Translations under genes and position numbers: made by a program
In this document: piece after piece, positions 50,501 to 62,670 of the stretch
How the letters are laid out: each line of letters starts with the position of its first letter
Numbering within the stretch: position 1 is the first letter of the stretch
NCBI GenBank assembly: GCA_022749755.1
Contig: CM040440.1
Span: 1,759,769-1,823,768, forward strand
DNA from: Azadirachta indica
Lineage: Eukaryota; Streptophyta; Magnoliopsida; Sapindales; Meliaceae
Direction of reading: 5' to 3'
DNA: 64,000 bases
The notes under the pieces: model-generated
What the model was told of the DNA's origin: nothing
The model's database searches: none
What the model saw: only the letters and a program-made list of their open reading frames with translations

Positions 50501-51267
50501 TTAATTTCAGGCATGCAAGGATTTTGGAGATGGTGCAGATTATGTTCCAAAATTTACAGTAATTGTAGCTCAGAAGGACCACCAGACAGGGCTATTTCCA
50601 AAGGAAGGATCTGGAAATGTTTCTCCTGGTGCACAAAGTTCCAATGCCACTTTTATTTTCTATATAATCTGTGTAGATTTGACTCTCTTCATTCTTTGTT
50701 TTCCCTACAGGAACTGTTGTGGACACAAAGATTTTGCGTCCAAGAAATTATGATTTCTATATGTGTGCTCATGCTGGGGTGATCGGAACTTCAAAACCAG
50801 TACACTATACCATCCTGCAAGATGAGATTGGTTTCAGTCCTGACGAATTGCAGAACTTCATTCATTCACTGTCGTATGTGTAAGTTTTCTTTCGAGCTCC
50901 TCCTACCTATAGCTTCGAAATTATTAACTTGTATCATTATTTTTTCTTGCTCCAGGAGTCAAAGGGGTACAAGAGCATCTTCCCTTGGTGAGTTACCACC
51001 CTTTTATAATTAGTTTCGTAATCTCTGTCTCTTATGAAGCAAATGCATGCATCAGCTCACTGTTCTGTATTTTTTCTTTCAGTTGCTCCGATTCATTATG
51101 CACACCACGCTGCATTGCAAGTGTGGAAGATTAATTTCAACAACTCTGAAACGATTGGAAGTGCACCTGTTCGTCAGCTTCCTGCATTACATGATAATGA
51201 TAAGGACAAAATGTTCTTCACCTATTTAATTACACTAAGTGTTTATGCAAAATATATACTAGTCTAA
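47548..51267 (+). pseudogene. Argonaute remnant, AGO4/AGO6 clade, PAZ region missing
   Basis: AGO4-type proteins bind 24-nt siRNAs in RNA-directed DNA methylation. Recognised pieces: N domain at 47548-47604 (NHLKVSRNFPSPKFYEYP) and from 47690 (AVGKGLRRKVLPELYES); linker up to 48186 (KPGPVIDFLKANQNVQDEKD) and 48262-48360 (GLSENPCNQKY, then TAA); MID/PIWI exons 48947-49009, 49090-49206, about 49275-49463, 49544-49662, 49738-49875, 49960-50090, 50200-50262, 50348-50427, 50511-50628, 50711-50879, 50956-50987, 51083-51267. Slicer triad positions are kept: Asp in GMDVCHGSPGQSD, Asp in FRDGVSDSQF, His in APIHYAHHAA. Defects: no start codon or N-terminal exon, nothing for PAZ between 48361 and 48946, one extra T in the T4 run near 50370-50373 giving a stop in exon 50348-50427, and a C-terminus running past the usual MFFC to MFFTYLITLSVYAKYILV. 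Splice sites are largely intact, so the decay looks recent or the locus may still be transcribed. Confidence 0.8.
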
Positions 51268-51729
51268 CGAAATATACAAATAAATGTAAAAGTTAGTAAA
51301 TTATTTCTCTGTTTTTGTTTTATTAAAGGAAATAATAGTTTTAATAAGAAAAGTGAATGCCTATATACAGCAAAATTGACAAAATAAATAAATTATTTAT
51401 TTAAAAAAAGATAAAAATAATTTTAAGACAATTTAGTAGATTTTTTTTAATCTTTTTTTGGCAAAAATTCAGATTTATCATTTATATATGAGAACCTTTA
51501 AACGTTCAAACTTCACATTGCTATCCTATAGCTGCATGGAAATACTTATTAGGAAACACAATCGATCGAGAATCCAGCGAATAAATCAAAGAGATTCTCG
51601 TTTCTTATTTAGACAAACTCAATTAATTAATCTCCTAATAAGTCAACCATAATTTCAAGAATAAATATAACGGAGCAGAATTCGCTAAACAATAACGCCC
51701 TAAACAGTTAAAGCCCACAGCAAGCAAGA
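51268..51729. other. Short spacer before the F-box gene
   Basis: AT-rich; no gene. It contains the presumed 3' end of the Argonaute remnant and the promoter of the F-box gene. Nothing specific seen. Confidence 0.45.
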
Positions 51730-53310
51730 ATGAACAGTCCTGGTAAGTTCTTCCGTAAATTATATAATTCATCTTTTCATTCTATACATGTTGATTTCTT
51801 TCAAGCTATACATATGTTGTTCAACTAGATAAAATTTCGGAGTTAGAAAGACAGTGATTTTCAATATAGACACGCATATACTTCAAAAGCACGTTCTACG
51901 AAAATCACTTTGTGAATATTACAGTCCGCGATGAATGATTACTATTTGTTTGGCCTTCTTAGATTGCGTGAACACAGACTTAACACTCTCACTCCCAAAT
52001 CAAGTCCGAAAGAGGAATAAGCTGGAGAATATTGACATTGACAGGCTGAGCAATTTACCAGACAGTTTGATTCATCATATTCTATCTCTTTTGGATACTA
52101 AATCCGCAGTTCAAAGTTCTGTCATATCAAAAAATTGGAGGAATCATTGGAAGAATGCAACTTCTGTCGACTTCGATCATACCAGCTTCCAAACTAGAAC
52201 CGCCTTCGGAAAATTTGTCCGGCACGTCCTGCGTTGCCGCCGGCCCTTCAAGCTCTCCAAACTGAGATTTTACTCGGGCTATAAAAGAAATCTGTCTCTG
52301 ATAAATACAACTTTCAAATACGCCAAATCACATGGCGTCGTAGAACTTGAAACCGATCTCTCAGATTTTCCTCCAAGCTTTCTCGACTGTCAGACTCTGA
52401 AATCTCTCACAGTAGGCCCTCTCACGCGCAGTCTTTACTGTGTAATCAGATCAAATCCACCAAATTCGTTTACTTTCTCATCATTAACAACTCTGCAACT
52501 CTACTATGTCTCCTTTGATTTTGAAAACGGTTACGATTTCTTCTCTAGCTTCCTCAATTTAGAGAACTTACTTATAATCGATTGTTTTCTGCTACGTTTC
52601 ATGGTGTTTAAAATCTCTGCTCCCCGGCTGGTTAACTTGACGATATCAAATCTGCGATACTTTATCGATCATACGGAGCTCCTGATATCTTCGCCAAAAC
52701 TCAGATTCTTCAGCTTTGAAGGGATATATCCTCTGCTACCGGTGAATATGGAAGATTGCCCAATTCTCGACATGGTTAAAATTTGCATGTGCTGTCCGAA
52801 TTTTGAAGAAGAAAACACTGAATATTACAATTGGTGTCTGATGTCTGTGTCTGAACAGCTCTCCCGTGCAAATTCATGCAATGTACTACTGAATTTTCCC
52901 TATCAGGTAACCAAAAAAAATTAATCAACTAATTAATTGATCACATCGTCTCCTTCTCTTGTAATTAATTATACTCTTTTATTAATTAATTTGTAGTTCT
53001 CTGTCTGCAGCCAACGTTATTCGCTTTGGAGCGTTACTCACATTCTCCTTTTATAAAAATTACGAAGGTGGAAAAGGTGGAACATTATATAATATTCCGA
53101 ATTAATTTTTATAATTTATGCCTAATTTCTTTTTCATAATTTCAATTTAATATTTTTTATTAATTATGATTCTGAAATTTTTTAATTAACTGTTCTAATT
53201 CTCATTTGGTGATATATATGTTATTGTTTGTGACATTTTTGCAGGCCGGCGGCTGCGTCGTTTATTATTACATGAATCCTAGTTTGTTCAATATCGGTCG
53301 TCCAACTTGA
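51730..53310 (+). CDS. F-box/RNI-like protein
   Basis: Probable substrate adaptor of an SCF ubiquitin ligase. The preferred model starts at 51730 (MNSP), exon 51730-51742, then 51963-52906, 53011-53067 (or 53076) and 53245-53310; the first two sum to 957 nt, so phase is kept. A start at 51935 inside the second exon is the alternative. The F-box is near residues 29-70: DRLSNLPDSLIHHILSLLDT, then VISKNWRNHW. It is followed by degenerate leucine-rich repeats (FKLSKLRFYSG, CQTLKSLTVGPLTR, FSSLTTLQLYYVSF, LNLENLLIIDCFLL), as in the large F-box/LRR/FBD family. No full FBD domain is seen. The last two exons, and which GTGGAA donor is used, are uncertain. Such genes expand and decay quickly; neighbours give no clue to the target. 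Confidence 0.75.
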
Positions 53311-54071
53311 AAAACGAAAATTAATGTTATATAACTTCTATAAATATATATAATACTATAAGTACATATAGCAATCGTACGTAAATAGAACTGGCTAGCT
53401 AGCTAGCTAGCTAACTATGACTCTTATATATTTAATTGTTTATATACTTTGTTATGTTTTCTTTGCGGATTATTCCATAATCATATGAACATATTCTTAA
53501 TTTTGTATAGATATAGAAACTCAAATATAATCAATATTTGATGTTATGTTATCGTATAATTTTTGTGATGAATAATTAACATCGGGAAGATGCATATGTG
53601 AGTAAAATAGGATTACCAATCTTAGTTTTTCACCTCATTTTGATGAGTTGTGAGTTTGCTTCTTTTATGTTGAGTATTTAAATTTCATGAATTTGTTTTT
53701 AATTTACCATCAACAACTATATAAACGAAAGTTTTTAGAAAAGAGATTTTCTATGCCTCATTTAATAAATTTGTAAAAAATCAAGCAGCATATATTTTAC
53801 AGCCATTAATATATTGGAAATCTGAAAATAAACCATACAATATATTTACAAATCCTTCTAAATTTTGAAACTCCAAACACAAATCGTTCAGGCAACAATC
53901 AAACTTTTAAGTATTTTTTTTAATAAACATTCAACACATAACACGAAATGGAAATATATAACAGACGAAGCCAACCCTGATAAAAGGAATATATATATAT
54001 ATATATATATATATGTACTGCACAATTTAATGCTTCAGAATGATGATCAGGAACAGCTCCATGCTTGCATA
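53311..54071. other. Convergent spacer, F-box and bZIP genes
   Basis: AT-rich 3' UTR and spacer. It contains GCTAGCTAGCTA repeats at about 53394-53412 and an (AT)n microsatellite at 53990-54014. No coding signal. Confidence 0.5.
53990..54014. repeat. (AT)n microsatellite
   Basis: Uninterrupted AT dinucleotides, about 12 units, just beyond the bZIP stop codon. Confidence 0.9.
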
Positions 54072-54771
54072 TCAGTCGCTTCTGTCCCTTGACGAAGGCT
54101 GGGAATCGTCGGCACTGTAATCCTCGTCTTGCGTTGCCTCAAATTCTGGCGGTTGTGGGCCTTCATCTTCCACCTGGTACTGATCATGGTCATACGGCTC
54201 TGTATTCTGCTGCTGAACCTGGCTGCATTCTCCGTACTCGTACTCGCCTCCAAAATTACAGAGCCCTAAGTATCGATGCTGCTGAAAATCGCCTTGCTGA
54301 TATGGGTTCTGAAGCCGGAGCTGTTCAACCTGTTCTGCTGCTACAGCCAAGGTTGCATTCATTCCACAATTGCTGCTCCCAGCAAATCCAGCCGACGTTA
54401 CAGAACTTGATATAACTCGTGCAAGCGTGTTTCTCATATGCCGGATTTCGTTTCTTGTTTGATCGTTCAATGCTGTCAGGAAAATTTAAAATAATTAGAT
54501 GCCAAATTACAAATCTATATATATAGATATGATCTAAATGAATCCATTACTACGACATATATTGAAGCAGTATGAACATCTATCAGCTAGCACGCATTTA
54601 ATGCTACTAGTTACTCTTTAATTCCACTGCAAATTCTGAAATTTGCTAGCACTTTAAGTGCTTCTGATATATGATCATTTCAAAGTACGCAACATCTATT
54701 TTTAGTGCAGATCAATCACTTTTTCTGTAATGTTAATTTCAAAGAGTACACAACTCAATTTCAAACAAAAC

Positions 54772-54805
<34 letters not shown>

Positions 54806-57176
54806 TTATGTATCTATCTTAAAAGTTTTAAAGTTTATGAAAAATATGCAGTGAATTATCTTATGTACATCATTATCATATCTAATTTCTTTTGATTCAC
54901 AAAACACACAAACGAAGCAAAACTAAGAAGAAATATTATAAATGAACACGCACACAACCTATATATATAGCAAAAGAATTACTTACAGTCTTGCAAGTGA
55001 AGCTGTTTTGACATAATGTGCATTCGATCTCTCAAGATATTGTTTTCAGCATTCAAGGACTTGCTTTCAGTCTGCTTGTTAGTAATTAAGAAAATTAAAC
55101 TTTTAAAAACTGCTTGCAAAGAAAAAACATATATAATGTAATTAAGTCACTTAGTTGTGTTAAAAGCGTAACACATTGCATATGCAATAGATTTGAGGTA
55201 ATATTGTGATGTTTATTACCTGCAATAAGGTCAATCGAGCAGCTAGTTTTGTTGATTTAGATTGCAAACTATGCAAATTATGTTCAAGCATGTACATGTA
55301 CAACTTCTTCTTCTCCTTTGCCCTAATTGCTGACAACCGGTTTGTCACAATTCTGTCACACATTCATAGAAGTTAAAGCATATTATGCAGAAGGAAAAGA
55401 GGAGAAAAGAAAATTTTGAAAAATAAAAAACCACTATCTTCTAAGTTTTTTTTGGGTCATTATATTTTCCCGTAGATATAATATATCAAAACTTAATTCT
55501 AGCTTTATTCTATAGATATATTTGTATCTTTAACTTAGTTTTTTTTTCTAGTTTCATTTTACATGCATAAGATATATATATATTTTTTAACATAATGGAT
55601 ACATTATCACGATCACATATTTAACAACTTATAATCTTATATTACGACTACTTTTTCTTTCATATTTTGTAGTATGATTTAAGTAAAAATATTAATTATA
55701 TCAATAAATTAATAGTAAATTTTCTTTCCTTTTAATGTCAACCAAATAATACAACTAAAAGAATGATCAATCAACAAAAATTTTTAGATAAAAATCTATA
55801 GCTAGATTGAATACTGTTATATCTAAATTAACTAACAAATTTCTCTTTATTTAGTTTATCTTTCGTTCTCTTTTAATACAATAGGGCCATTTTGAAAGGG
55901 TTATGAGTTCAAGGTTGATTTAGAATTCTATTATAAAGTGAATCTAAACCTAGATCATGGATTATAATTTATACATGTTAATTACTTTATGAACTCTAGA
56001 TGATACTACATAATACACGCATTTAACAAACATGATATCTTTTAAGTTTTTTCCAACATTTTAATCTTTAAGTAAATACTATATATTAACACTTTAACTT
56101 AAACTATACGTTCTAAACATATAATCCTCAACTAAGTTGTTCTTTTGAATTTTTATTCTATAAAACATTATTTTTACGTGAAAGAAGATATTCATGATTT
56201 AAAAAGATGTTCATAATCACATGCTTCACACAACATATATAGTTATATCACGATCAATATTTCTCTTTAATGTTTGACACCATATCTATATATAAACATA
56301 AATTATATCATTAAACAAAAATTTTAAAAAAAAATTCTATTTCAACCAAGTAATATACAGTAAAAGAGACTGACCCAACGATAGAAATTTATAGATGAAC
56401 ATCTATATAATTGTTTCATACATATATATATATATATATATATTTCTCGAATGAAAATGTATTTAATTTTTGATAATCATTAGTGTATATCCATGCATAG
56501 ACTTCAAATATACAGAAGAAACAAACAGATTCTCGAGAGTATATATGAAATTAGAAATGATCATCAATTATCAGCAAACACCCTAGAGAGCTAATAGAAC
56601 AAGAAATATATACCTCTTTGCACGTTTTGGATCATATAGGGCTACTTCGGCTAGCACATGAGGAGGCATAGTTTTCCTGAATACAATGGATTTACCATTC
56701 GCCTCCGATGCTGGCAGCGGCGCTTGTGGTGGCATAGTATATCTTTCGGGTACAACTGGCGGTGCCGGAGTCTTATTATCAGCTCCAAAAATCTGCAAAT
56801 CAGCAGCTTTTGAGAATGTTAACATAGAATCCTGCTGGTTCATTTTAGGCGACGATTGACCAGCAAAATTCATATTCAAGAATTTGGTAAAGAAATCTTC
56901 CTTCGCCGCCTCCATTTCGTCCACCAGCGTTGGTTGTTTTCCTGAACCTGCAACACCATTTGATAAACAAAAATTAGGTTTTCGAATCGTTATGAGTTTG
57001 TTTTGGGTTAGGGTTTCATCACCTGATCCTTCAGATAAAATGACACTGAATTCTGGTTGAGCAAGTGCTGCTGGGGATAAGATCATAGTAGGATCATAAT
57101 AATAATAATCTGCATCAAGAGATAAGAAGTCTTCTTCTTCTTGCTGATCATCAATTGGTTTCTTGCCCTTATCCAT
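54072..57176 (-). CDS. bZIP transcription factor, group I (VIP1/RF2a-like), divergent
   Basis: Exons (minus): 57176-56614, 55352-55220, 55071-54987, 54472-54072; 1,182 nt, 393 residues. The N-terminal part (1-180) is acidic and Pro-rich, ending VALYDPKRAKR, the hallmark lead-in of group I factors. Basic region: RIVTNRLSAIRAKEKKKLY with the Asn and Lys of the N-x7-R/K signature. The zipper is spread over exons 2 to 4 with leucines seven apart (LEHNLHS-LQSKSTK-LAARLTL-L) then LNAENNILRDRMHI. The C-terminus is Gln/Asp/Glu-rich (EPYDHDQYQVEDEGPQPPEF), a possible activation domain. Group I members usually read NRQSAARSKERK; here Gln to Leu and Ala to Ile changes mark a divergent member. Exon positions match the group (first intron inside the basic region). 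Target genes are unknown. Confidence 0.9.
54774..54802. repeat. (TA)n microsatellite in a bZIP intron
   Basis: About 14 AT/TA units in the last intron; a similar tract occurs at about 56420-56442 in the first intron. Confidence 0.9.
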
Positions 57177-58837
57177 TACTGTAAATCAAATCCAAAAGCT
57201 TCATATCCAGAAAAGGAAAAAAAAATTGAGATCAAACTTTATATCATTAGATATATAAAACTGAAGATACCCTTTAAACTTAAAAGAAACTTCAAAATTT
57301 TGATGTCAAACCATATGATGTTATTAATCCAATATATGATTTAAGAGTTGATCATTTTCAGAAAATCAAAATATATATAATCATGCTATATAGAAAACCC
57401 TAAACCATGTTTTGAAATGATCATGATCTGACAGACACTGAATTCAGAAACCAGCGAACAATCTAACCTTCGATTTATTCTTGACAAATATGCATATAGA
57501 AAACAAGAAAACCAAAACAAAGTTGCTGATGATGCAAATAGTCGAATTTATATCACGGGGAGAAATTTGAGAGACAGGCTAGTGATTGTTTTGAATGTTC
57601 AGTAGCAAGAAAACATAGAGTCTGAGACACAAATATATAGGAAAGTTTGAAGCATAGTGACTGTAAATGGAGAAGAAAATGGACAAGAATTTGACAGGAA
57701 GAGAGAATTTATTAGGAATTTTTTACTGTCGTCGTTATCTGCGGAATATGTAAACTCGGGGACCCACATGGGTCAAACTAGTGGGGTTCACGGGGCCCGC
57801 AGGTAGGCTAATAGCTTGTACGTACATTTGTAAATGGTTGACTTTTACATGACGGGTCAACTAAACATTTTTAGTCTTTCGGGTTCCACAGTAGATTTTT
57901 TCTCAGAGGTGAATAAGAGAATACCTGGCCTAGATTTTATTATAAATAATTAAATAAATTCGAGTAAAAAATTAATTATGGTTAGCATTCTTGTTGAGTG
58001 TGACAAAATAATGACATTTTAATGAAATTTATTTCATGATTCAGTAATTCTTGTTTGTTTTCATATCATAACTCCCTACTTGAACCAAAAATAACTCGTA
58101 GGTATGTATATATAGATATATATATATATATAAGTATTTGCTAAAATTTTAACAAATAATAATAATTTAATACTTTTTACAGACTCTTTCCCTCTTGTAA
58201 AAATATTCTTATTTTATTAAAATATATATCCACAATTATTTTTATACATAATTAAAACAATTTTTTTTATACATAATTAATCTTTTTTTAAAAAAATGAT
58301 CTTAATTCATAATTATATATATAATAAAAATTTCGACACCATAATGAATTTGATTATGTTATTCGAACTGGACATCATGTGTTGTATGTCACTAAAAAAT
58401 AATTGAATGGAGGAATAACGTGAGTTTGGATACAAACGAAAGAAAAGGTGTCAATCTTAGGTAAGAAATTGATTAAACCTTTTTGAGTAAAATTACAAAG
58501 AGGAAGTCCACCAATGGAGCAATATTTTGTTGAAGTGTTCTTTTCTCTCTCGTTCCACATTGGAAAAATTTGGCATTTGACAACATCATTTGCACCAATG
58601 AAAGTAGTGCCAATTAATTGATGGGAAATAAGTACTTACTCATTAAGAGCCAGGCTTGCAACTTTGAATATCCAAAACCCTAAATTTTAATGTAATAAAA
58701 ATGTATTTAAATTGTTTATCTAATTAAATGATTATTATATATCTATAATAAATGAAATACATATATAAAAATAAAAATAAATGAAGGGTACAAACAAAAC
58801 AAGAGGGATAAAAATAGTAAGATACAAATTTAATTTT
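57177..58837. other. bZIP promoter/leader and spacer to the DOMON-b561 gene
   Basis: 57177-57700 is the likely bZIP 5' UTR and promoter (minus). 57700-58837 is spacer plus the 3' UTR of the next minus-strand gene, with a TA tract at about 58108-58132. A 61-codon frame at 58375-58560 has no support. Confidence 0.45.
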
Positions 58838-60438
58838 CTAATTTCTCAACCACAACCTTATCTCTAAAATAGAAGCAATCAAAAGCAGGATACCGATAAC
58901 GACGCCGTAACCAGCATTCCATCCCTTGCCCTTTTCACCCAAATGAATTCCATAGAAGACATTTGCTATTGCAAATATTATCAGAATCCTCCCCGTGTTT
59001 TGATGATACCAATTCCAGTATTTTCTCACTTTTGATGCCTTGTCTGGCCTTGCCAAAAATGCCACCACCTATTACCGCAAATCATATATATTATAAAGTT
59101 AAAATTTGATGCTAAATTACAATAATAAGATATATAATTGATCTATATTAATGATATGTAGTATAAAATTTAAAATTTTCAAACATGTGATGAGTAATGA
59201 TGCATGCATGGATAAAAAAAATAAAAAATAACATTGTACTTATAAAAATAAGTAGGGAAGAATAATAGATTACTAATTAATTAGTCAATATTTATACAAC
59301 GAAGAATTAACTAATATTCAAATTAAAAGAAAAGAAAGTAATTAAGTAAAATACCTGGAGGCAGCCAAGCGCAAGAATGAAGATGCCAAGGCCTTTGTGG
59401 GTAGAAACATCGACATCCAGTTTGTTATCCAAAACAAGTCCACAAATAACACCGGCAACTCCAAGCATAAATCCCAGGGATTGAACCAAAACATGTAGAT
59501 AAAACCAAAGTGGATCCCATTGCTTGAAATATCGAGCTATTATTGCTCCTATTATCATCAGAATTCCCCACCCCAGCATGTTCAGTAATCCATGCCCCTT
59601 TCTTAATTTTGAATGCGGAGTTTCCGATTTTGTTTGACCTGTTTCCACAGCAAAAAAATCAAAAGTTAAAAATTAAAAATCCAACAAATTAATTCAATTC
59701 TTTGAAAGTTGATTATTGGGCTAAGAAAAATATTGTAATTATAGTTAATATCCATAATTTAATGTATTAGTTTAGCCAGTGTTTGATGTAATCCTTAGTG
59801 ATGCATGTCTTATCATCTCTATTCACATGTCCTCCATATGACCAAAACATTAAATTAATCAGAATTGAATTAAACCCACAATATATTAATTAATTTCAAT
59901 ATATATGCTTTCGTGGTGGGCGGCACCAAACGCACCCTCAACTATGACCAAAACATTAAGAATAAATAAATAAATAAATAATTAATTTAAATAGTAGTTA
60001 CATGCTCACCTGTAACATAATTCAGAACGGTGGTGACCTTGTCCCGGTGCTCCATCAACCCAAAGTTAGGTGACGCCGGAAAAAAGCCGGTCGGCCCCAC
60101 GGAGTATATCAGCCGTGTGAGAGGCTTGTTAGTGTTGAGCTGGAAAACTAAGTATACGCGTGAAGATTGTGAGATTATCATCGTAGAATTTCTCAGAACA
60201 TTCAAATTTCCCTGATCAACCAAAACTTGGCTTGGAGTTTGTCCGTTTAGAGCGTACTGCTTAATCGTCCCCGTTCCATCGGACGATATCCACCCTACGA
60301 TCGCGCTGGACCCAACCATCATGCCGTTGGGTGAGAATCCCATTCCCACGAAAGAATTCGCGTCCGGTGCTGAGAGAACGAAGCTCCATACGTTTGCTGA
60401 AGTCTGGGAATACTGCATATATGCAACAAAAGAAAAAC

Positions 60439-60471
<33 letters not shown>

Positions 60472-60710
60472 CGAATTTCGTTGAGGATTTTTACGAACAT
60501 CTGAGCAGCATAACAAAAAAGGGGAAAGCTTACTCTTAGAATGAAGTTTTGCGGCGCCCATACGGAAGCGCAGTTGAGAGAAGTTGTATCAAAGGGCAAG
60601 TTGACGTTGAGGTTGAGATTAGCGTTGCATGAATCCGTCTGTGAATTTACAGAAGCTGATAACACGGAACAGATTATTATCAGGAAGAAGAGAATTGAAG
60701 CTCTCTTCAT
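58838..60710 (-). CDS. DOMON domain plus cytochrome b561 membrane protein
   Basis: Predicted plasma-membrane haem redox protein (CYB561-DOMON family), thought to pass electrons from cytosolic ascorbate across the membrane. Exons (minus): 60710-60534, 60412-60010, 59638-59355, 59068-58838; 1,095 nt, 364 residues. Signal peptide MKRASILFFLIIICSVLSAS. DOMON domain about 55-175 (VWSFVLSAPDANSFVGMGFS, SSAIVGWISSDG, YLVFQLNTNKPLTRLIYSVG). Then a b561 core with helices and four haem-ligand histidines: His209 (KGHGLLNMLGWG), His242 (WFYLHVLVQSLGF), His274 (STHKGLG), His310 (WYHQNTGR). The C-terminal helix runs GYGVVIGILLLIASILEIRL. The ATG was taken as MKRAS since it begins the signal peptide; an upstream in-frame extension is not needed. 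As I recall, Arabidopsis At3g07570 is the counterpart. No defects. Confidence 0.93.
60439..60466. repeat. 28-base poly-A tract in the DOMON-b561 first intron
   Basis: Uninterrupted A run on plus (T on the coding strand), close upstream of the 3' splice site of intron 1, where it acts as an unusually long polypyrimidine tract. Confidence 0.85.
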
Positions 60711-61411
60711 TTCTGTTCTCTCTTTCTTAATTTCGTTTCCTTCAAATTCCCAACTAACTGGCGAAATGACTCGGGGTTTGAAGACTTTATGGGGTGGAAA
60801 GATATAGTGGGTGATCATGAATTAGGAGTAGTTGAAAACGATTGATGGATTATTTTAAAAGCAAATGGGATCTGAATAAAAAAATATAGGTAACAGATGA
60901 TATTAGGTAAGCTCGATCCCTGGAGCCCGGCGGCCATTACTATGTATTTTATTCATTTTACGAAGGAAGTTAATGTTGCTGAGAATTGAAGTCTGCAATG
61001 CACATATAATAACCAGTCAGTCTAAATAGATATATCATGCAGTGTAAAACTAGAAAAAGATTTGATCGACAAGTTCCGGGATGTGGGTACGTATAACGGC
61101 TGATGAGCCTGAGAAGCTTGACAGAATATTGGAGGTCAACTTCAACTTTCAAAAACTTAAGAGTTTAATATTTGATTTGAGTTTTGATCAAATCAAATGC
61201 AAGTGGCAATATTTATTTATGAATCTTAAAAGGGTTGTGTTTTAATTTTGTACGGGTAAAATGTATGTATGTTCAAAGTTGAATTCATATTTTTTAATTT
61301 GTCCTTGATAAAATTATTGACCCAACCAATACATCAATACCTTGCATATATAAGGTTGTAATGTTAGAAAATGTATGCCAAGTTTTCATTCATTAAGTTT
61401 ATAAGTTCAAT

Positions 61412-61465
<54 letters not shown>

Positions 61466-62670
61466 GCAACTTCTTATTTAGATCGTGTGAAAATGACGCT
61501 ATCAATTTAAAACTTTCTTATTAAACTTTTAATTTGTGATTTATACTTATATTAAAAATTATACTTTAAAAAATAATAAAATAAATACGATTGATTTAAA
61601 CAAAGATATAATTTAATTTGTTGAATATGGATATATGAATGATCGATATTGTATATGATTCAACTGAGATTTATTAACTTAATTATTCTTTTAAAAAAAT
61701 GTTTAAATAATTAATTGGATTGTATAATATTCATACTCCTTTTTTTTTTTTTTCTATCAATATAAAACTTGCTCATTTTGTAATTTATGCTTAATGCAAA
61801 TATATCGATTATAGACAAATATGTTGAGTGATGTTGGATTCTTTCAATGACATAGATATTGTGATGATTACTAAGAAACAAGAAAAGGTAGTTTGTGTCA
61901 AATTTGGTTCTTGCGCTTTGTTATTAGAATATTTTTGAAAGCCTTTACAAAGAAAAGGAACACATAATCTATTAAAATAAATATTTAGACAAATCTTTTT
62001 TATTTTTCTGGTTATAATACAAAAGATACCAAATATATAAAAAAAAAAATTCAGTAATAAATGATATCAGATATTTAATAACTCAAATTGGATCTTTTGT
62101 AAAGAAAAAAATTATTAACGCAAATATTATGTTAGGGATGAAACCGCAAATATATACAAATAATCGAGATATTCAAGAAATAAACAAATCCTATAGCCTC
62201 TTCACCGAAAAAAAAACTCAAAAATCAAAATTGAAACCAATCGATGGGTTAAAAAAAAAATAAAAACAAAAGATTAAAAACAAAACAAAATAATGAAAAA
62301 AACACAGAAAGGGTCTCAAAGAGGAAGACGAATACACAGAGAGAAAAAGAAAAGAAAAGAAAAGAAATACAAAGCAGCTGCTAAATATTTCATCTCCCTC
62401 TCTGTTTTTTATTTTAAATTTTTTATATTTTTAACTCCTCTCTTTCTTTGTTATCATTAGTTTTTTTGTTTTATAAATTGCTAATTATTTGATAATTGAC
62501 TGTTTACCCTCCAATTTGTTCCCCTTTTGTGATCCTCGCCTTTATTTTTTTTTCCCTGTCTCATTATTTTCCTTTTCCTTGCAAATCGTCTTGCGTTTCG
62601 GATCTAACCATTACAAAAATTTCACCCCGATCTCCGCCGCAGATCTTACGGCAATAATATTCGAAATCAA
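60711..62670. other. Divergent promoter region, DOMON-b561 / auxilin-like
   Basis: No gene seen. It holds a (TC)n(TA)n compound repeat at 61414-61465 and AT-rich DNA. 62330-62670 looks like the auxilin leader: AAAAG repeats, then a C/T-rich stretch up to the ATG. Confidence 0.45.
61414..61465. repeat. (TC)n(TA)n compound microsatellite
   Basis: About 14 TC units followed by about 11 TA units; seen directly. Confidence 0.9.
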
